From NCBI GenBank assembly GCA_002698785.1, contig PAAG01000019.1, positions 248,001 to 312,000 on the forward strand: a DNA stretch of 64,000 nucleotides, written 5' to 3'. Made by a program: the position numbers and the translations under genes. This stretch comes from Verrucomicrobiales bacterium (GTDB lineage: Bacteria > Verrucomicrobiota > Verrucomicrobiia > Verrucomicrobiales > DEV007). Numbering within the stretch: the stretch's first letter is position 1; every line of letters begins with the position of its first letter. Below, piece after piece: positions 61,831 through 64,000 of this stretch. Under the pieces are notes generated by a model, which saw only the letters and a list, made by a program, of their open reading frames with translations, ran no database searches and had not been told where the DNA came from.

Positions 61831-62814
61831 ATGCGGCAGCCCCTGGTAATCCTCGTTCTCAATTTTCTCCTTCTTATCACTTCTGCAAATGCATGCATCT
61901 GGGATAGAGATACCCTTCGAATTGAGGCCGACGCGAAGCCGGATATTCTGGAAACAACAACCGGCCGCTTTCCACGATTCCCCGATCGGTATTATGAAAT
62001 GCGCCTCGAACGTGTATCAGAGGAGCTGAATCAGAAGCCAGACGCTCTCGATCTTTATGATGATGCCGGTGCGGCTGCCGACAGGCTGGGCAATGGAAAA
62101 GCTGCAATCGAATGGATGAGGAAGAAGAAAGCCATTCTAGAGAAGCAAAATATCCCGGACACTGCTGAGCATACGTATCGCTACCACGCGAATTTGGGAA
62201 CATTCCTGTTTCACCATTGGATTCGGTCAGGCGCATCTGATGACCAAATTGATATGGCAAAAGAAGGTCGTGACCACATCGCGAATGCCATTGAGCTGAA
62301 TCCGGATGCCCACTTCGGTCGCGAGAAATTTCAACTGATGGCCATGGACTGGATCATCGAGAAAGATCAACAGAGCTTCAGCTTCATTGACGGCTACCAA
62401 GATGATCTTGATTCTGCAATTGAGGGAGTGTCCGGCCTGATTCGCCTCGGGAATGGGTGGAACAGTCCGGACGTGTTTCTTGCTTTGAATACATTGCTTC
62501 TGAGGAAACACGAGGCGTATCTTGCCACGATGGCATTTTCTCGGGCTCAAGTATTGTTATCCAGTGGACGTCGCTCGTTTTCTATCGCAGTCAACAAGAG
62601 CGAGCATCTCTATGACGATCCCTTTCGTCGAATACAGGATCAGTCATACCAAAAGTTGCTTCGTAACTTTTACCAGAAAGCGAGGGCGGAGGCTGACAAT
62701 TGGCAGGCTGCTCGATTTGCCTATATGGAGGGGAAATTTGCGAAAGGACTCCACCCTGATAACGATCCGGACTTCTGGGATAACTTTTCTTATGCCGGGA
62801 AGCCCCCCCTCTAA
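61831..62814 (+). CDS. Secreted TPR-like protein, unknown function
   Basis: The 327-residue product has a signal peptide (MRQPLVILVLNFLLLITSANA), and the mature part begins CIWDRDTLRIEADAKPDILE. Helical repeats fill the rest and look TPR-like: YYEMRLERVSEELNQKPDAL, DLYDDAGAAADRLGNGKAAI, AKEGRDHIANAIELNPDAHF. I have seen the CxWDxDTLxxE opening in other planctomycete/verrucomicrobial secreted proteins, but it is not a named family to me. It is followed by a strong bidirectional terminator. No partner is evident. Confidence 0.7.
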   Translation: MRQPLVILVLNFLLLITSANACIWDRDTLRIEADAKPDILETTTGRFPRFPDRYYEMRLERVSEELNQKPDALDLYDDAGAAADRLGNGKAAIEWMRKKKAILEKQNIPDTAEHTYRYHANLGTFLFHHWIRSGASDDQIDMAKEGRDHIANAIELNPDAHFGREKFQLMAMDWIIEKDQQSFSFIDGYQDDLDSAIEGVSGLIRLGNGWNSPDVFLALNTLLLRKHEAYLATMAFSRAQVLLSSGRRSFSIAVNKSEHLYDDPFRRIQDQSYQKLLRNFYQKARAEADNWQAARFAYMEGKFAKGLHPDNDPDFWDNFSYAGKPPL

Positions 62815-62826
62815 GCCTAAGAACAA

Positions 62827-62858
62827 AAAAGCCACAACCCGTTGAGGTTGTGGCTTTT
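62827..62858. terminator. Bidirectional terminator
   Basis: AAAAGCCACAACC and GGTTGTGGCTTTT form a perfect 13-base-pair stem with a 6-base loop. The flanking A run and T run let it end both the plus-strand TPR-like protein transcript and the minus-strand tRNA transcript. Confidence 0.9.
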
Positions 62859-62865
62859 AAAGAAG

Positions 62866-62939
<74 letters not shown>

Positions 62940-63068
62940 ATTTGGAAAGTGTTGCGCCGGTTAGGCGGGAGGGGACTATCATGGAGATCCAGAGTTTCGC
63001 AAGAATTTTTTGGGAACTTCTCTGTCGAAGAAAAAGATAAAGAGTAAGAAATGGATTAAGAAGCGGGT

Positions 63069-64000
63069 CTAAACGGCTTTCCCTACGATCACGCTTCGAT
63101 CTCCGCCGGTTTCTTTGTGGGTGAGCATCCTGAATCCAGTGTGCTCGAGGCAAGCCTCGATCTCGGCCACAGAGTAGCACCTTCCCTGCGTGCTGTGGGC
63201 GAGGATGCAGGAATACTCCGCCACGGGAAGTGGCCCGGTCTTTTCGGCGTTGAGGAAGGTTTCGTGAATGAGGACAATTCCCCCATCGGCAATGTGCTTT
63301 CGGGAGCGGCGGAGCAACTTCACAATGTCAGGAACATCCCAATCGTGCATGACGTTGGAGAAAAGGTGAATTTCGCAGTCAGCAGGCCAGTCGTCAGTGA
63401 ACATATTCCCCACCTCGACTTCGACGCGGTCGGAGAGCCCCCTTTTTTCGATGTGCTCGCGAGCAATGGCGTCGACGGGTTCCTGTTCCAAGACATAGGC
63501 GATAAGGTCGGGATTGTTTGCGGCGAGTGCGCAGGCGTATACGCCGGAACCGCCTCCAATGTCGAGAAGCGGACCACCGGACCGGGTGTATTCTTTGACC
63601 GCTTCGGCGAGCTTTTTCCCCAGGAAAACTCCTCGGCAATCCATGGCGGCGGTGAAGGTGGTAGCGAAGTCATTTTCAAGCATCGCATCGTGCCAATCGC
63701 CTTCAGCTTCGTCGAGACCTCCCCAGTGCGCGGGCTTTCCTGTCTGGAGAACTTTGATGTAGTCCTGGACTACGGGGCGGTCCCGCAGGGAGGAATAGTA
63801 AGGGGTGAGATTCCAAGGGGAATCGTCGCAGAGGTGTTCCCGAGCGAGTCCCGTAACGATCAGCGTCCCGTCGTCCTGCTCGTGAATGTAGCGGTTGGCT
63901 TTGCAGAGGGTGATGAGTACGTCAGCAGGACGGCTCGCCCAGTCGTAGTGCTCGCAGATTTCGTCGATGGTACCGGGGTTGTCGCGGAGGTAGTTGAAAA
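63069..64000 (-). CDS. O-methyltransferase-domain protein (acetylserotonin/hydroxyneurosporene type), 5' end cut
   Basis: The frame is open to the window edge, so the start lies beyond 64000; the ATG at 63683 is internal. The N-terminal part seen here has winged-helix dimerisation features (GTIDEICEHYDWASRPADV, LCKANRYIHEQDDGTLIVT). The C-terminal Rossmann methyltransferase domain has the SAM motif GPLLDIGGGSGVYACALA, then VEVEVGNMFTDDWP, LFSNVMHDWDVPDI and HIADGGIVLIHETFL. This is the Methyltransf_2 family, which methylates small hydroxylated molecules with S-adenosylmethionine. The His in NVMHDWD is the usual catalytic base position. The substrate is unknown. Confidence 0.88.
   Translation of the reverse strand, partial: FNYLRDNPGTIDEICEHYDWASRPADVLITLCKANRYIHEQDDGTLIVTGLAREHLCDDSPWNLTPYYSSLRDRPVVQDYIKVLQTGKPAHWGGLDEAEGDWHDAMLENDFATTFTAAMDCRGVFLGKKLAEAVKEYTRSGGPLLDIGGGSGVYACALAANNPDLIAYVLEQEPVDAIAREHIEKRGLSDRVEVEVGNMFTDDWPADCEIHLFSNVMHDWDVPDIVKLLRRSRKHIADGGIVLIHETFLNAEKTGPLPVAEYSCILAHSTQGRCYSVAEIEACLEHTGFRMLTHKETGGDRSVIVGKAV

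Overview
The window comes from a Verrucomicrobiota bacterium. The strongest taxonomic evidence is a complete four-gene Verru_Chthon cassette (proteins D, B, C, A; 56007-61572). It is supported by secreted DUF1501, DUF1553/DUF1549 and DUF1080 proteins, a planctomycete/verrucomicrobial-style ECF sigma/FecR pair, and a pilus secretin that looks like the Akkermansia Amuc_1098 type. Both ends are cut inside genes: agmatine deiminase on the left, an O-methyltransferase on the right. No prophage, insertion sequence or CRISPR array was seen.

Layout, left to right. (1) 1-12 kb is mostly core metabolism: putrescine synthesis from agmatine (aguA-aguB), cobalamin-independent methionine synthase (metE) divergent from its LysR regulator metR with a clear MetR box between them, a DJ-1/PfpI protein followed by an aldehyde dehydrogenase, a secreted C-type lectin, a Gfo/Idh/MocA oxidoreductase, RecQ and a rhomboid protease. 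(2) 12.2-29.2 kb is a nearly complete type IV pilus/type II secretion-like system. The secretin reads leftward. Divergent from it run a prepilin carrying a large adhesin-like C-terminal region, PilT, PilM/N/O/P-like assembly proteins, three GspJ/K/I-like minor prepilins, PilC, four small pilins, PilB and a response regulator. Only the prepilin peptidase is missing. (3) 29.3-36.5 kb holds a hybrid sensor kinase, a D-lactate-type dehydrogenase, several small secreted or membrane proteins and a FucP-type sugar transporter. (4) 36.5-39.7 kb holds an unusual 962-residue fusion of an alkaline-phosphatase-superfamily hydrolase, TPRs and a sulfotransferase. (5) 39.7-43.9 kb is a sulfide-oxidation operon (sulfide:quinone oxidoreductase, persulfide dioxygenase-rhodanese, TauE/SafE exporter) divergent from an ArsR regulator, with two inverted repeats between them. 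(6) 45.5-55.2 kb holds DUF1501 and DUF1080 proteins and a tight ECF sigma - FecR - cytochrome/DUF1553 - DUF1501 operon. (7) 55.3-61.6 kb is the Verru_Chthon cassette plus a candidate fifth member. (8) The window ends with a secreted TPR-like protein, an initiator tRNA-fMet and the partial methyltransferase.

Three points stand out. First, the window carries two independent sets of GspI/J/K-like minor prepilins: one inside the pilus operon, and one, the Verru_Chthon cassette, with no motor, platform or secretin of its own; the second set could be a client of the first system's machinery. Second, one prepilin ends in a proline-rich linker, a chitobiase-C-like domain and a choice-of-anchor-K-like domain, which suggests a pilus adhesin. 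Third, the FecR protein and its neighbouring cytochrome/DUF1553 protein appear to share a homologous jelly-roll-like module.

Functions were assigned by reading motifs and gene order by eye; no database search was run.
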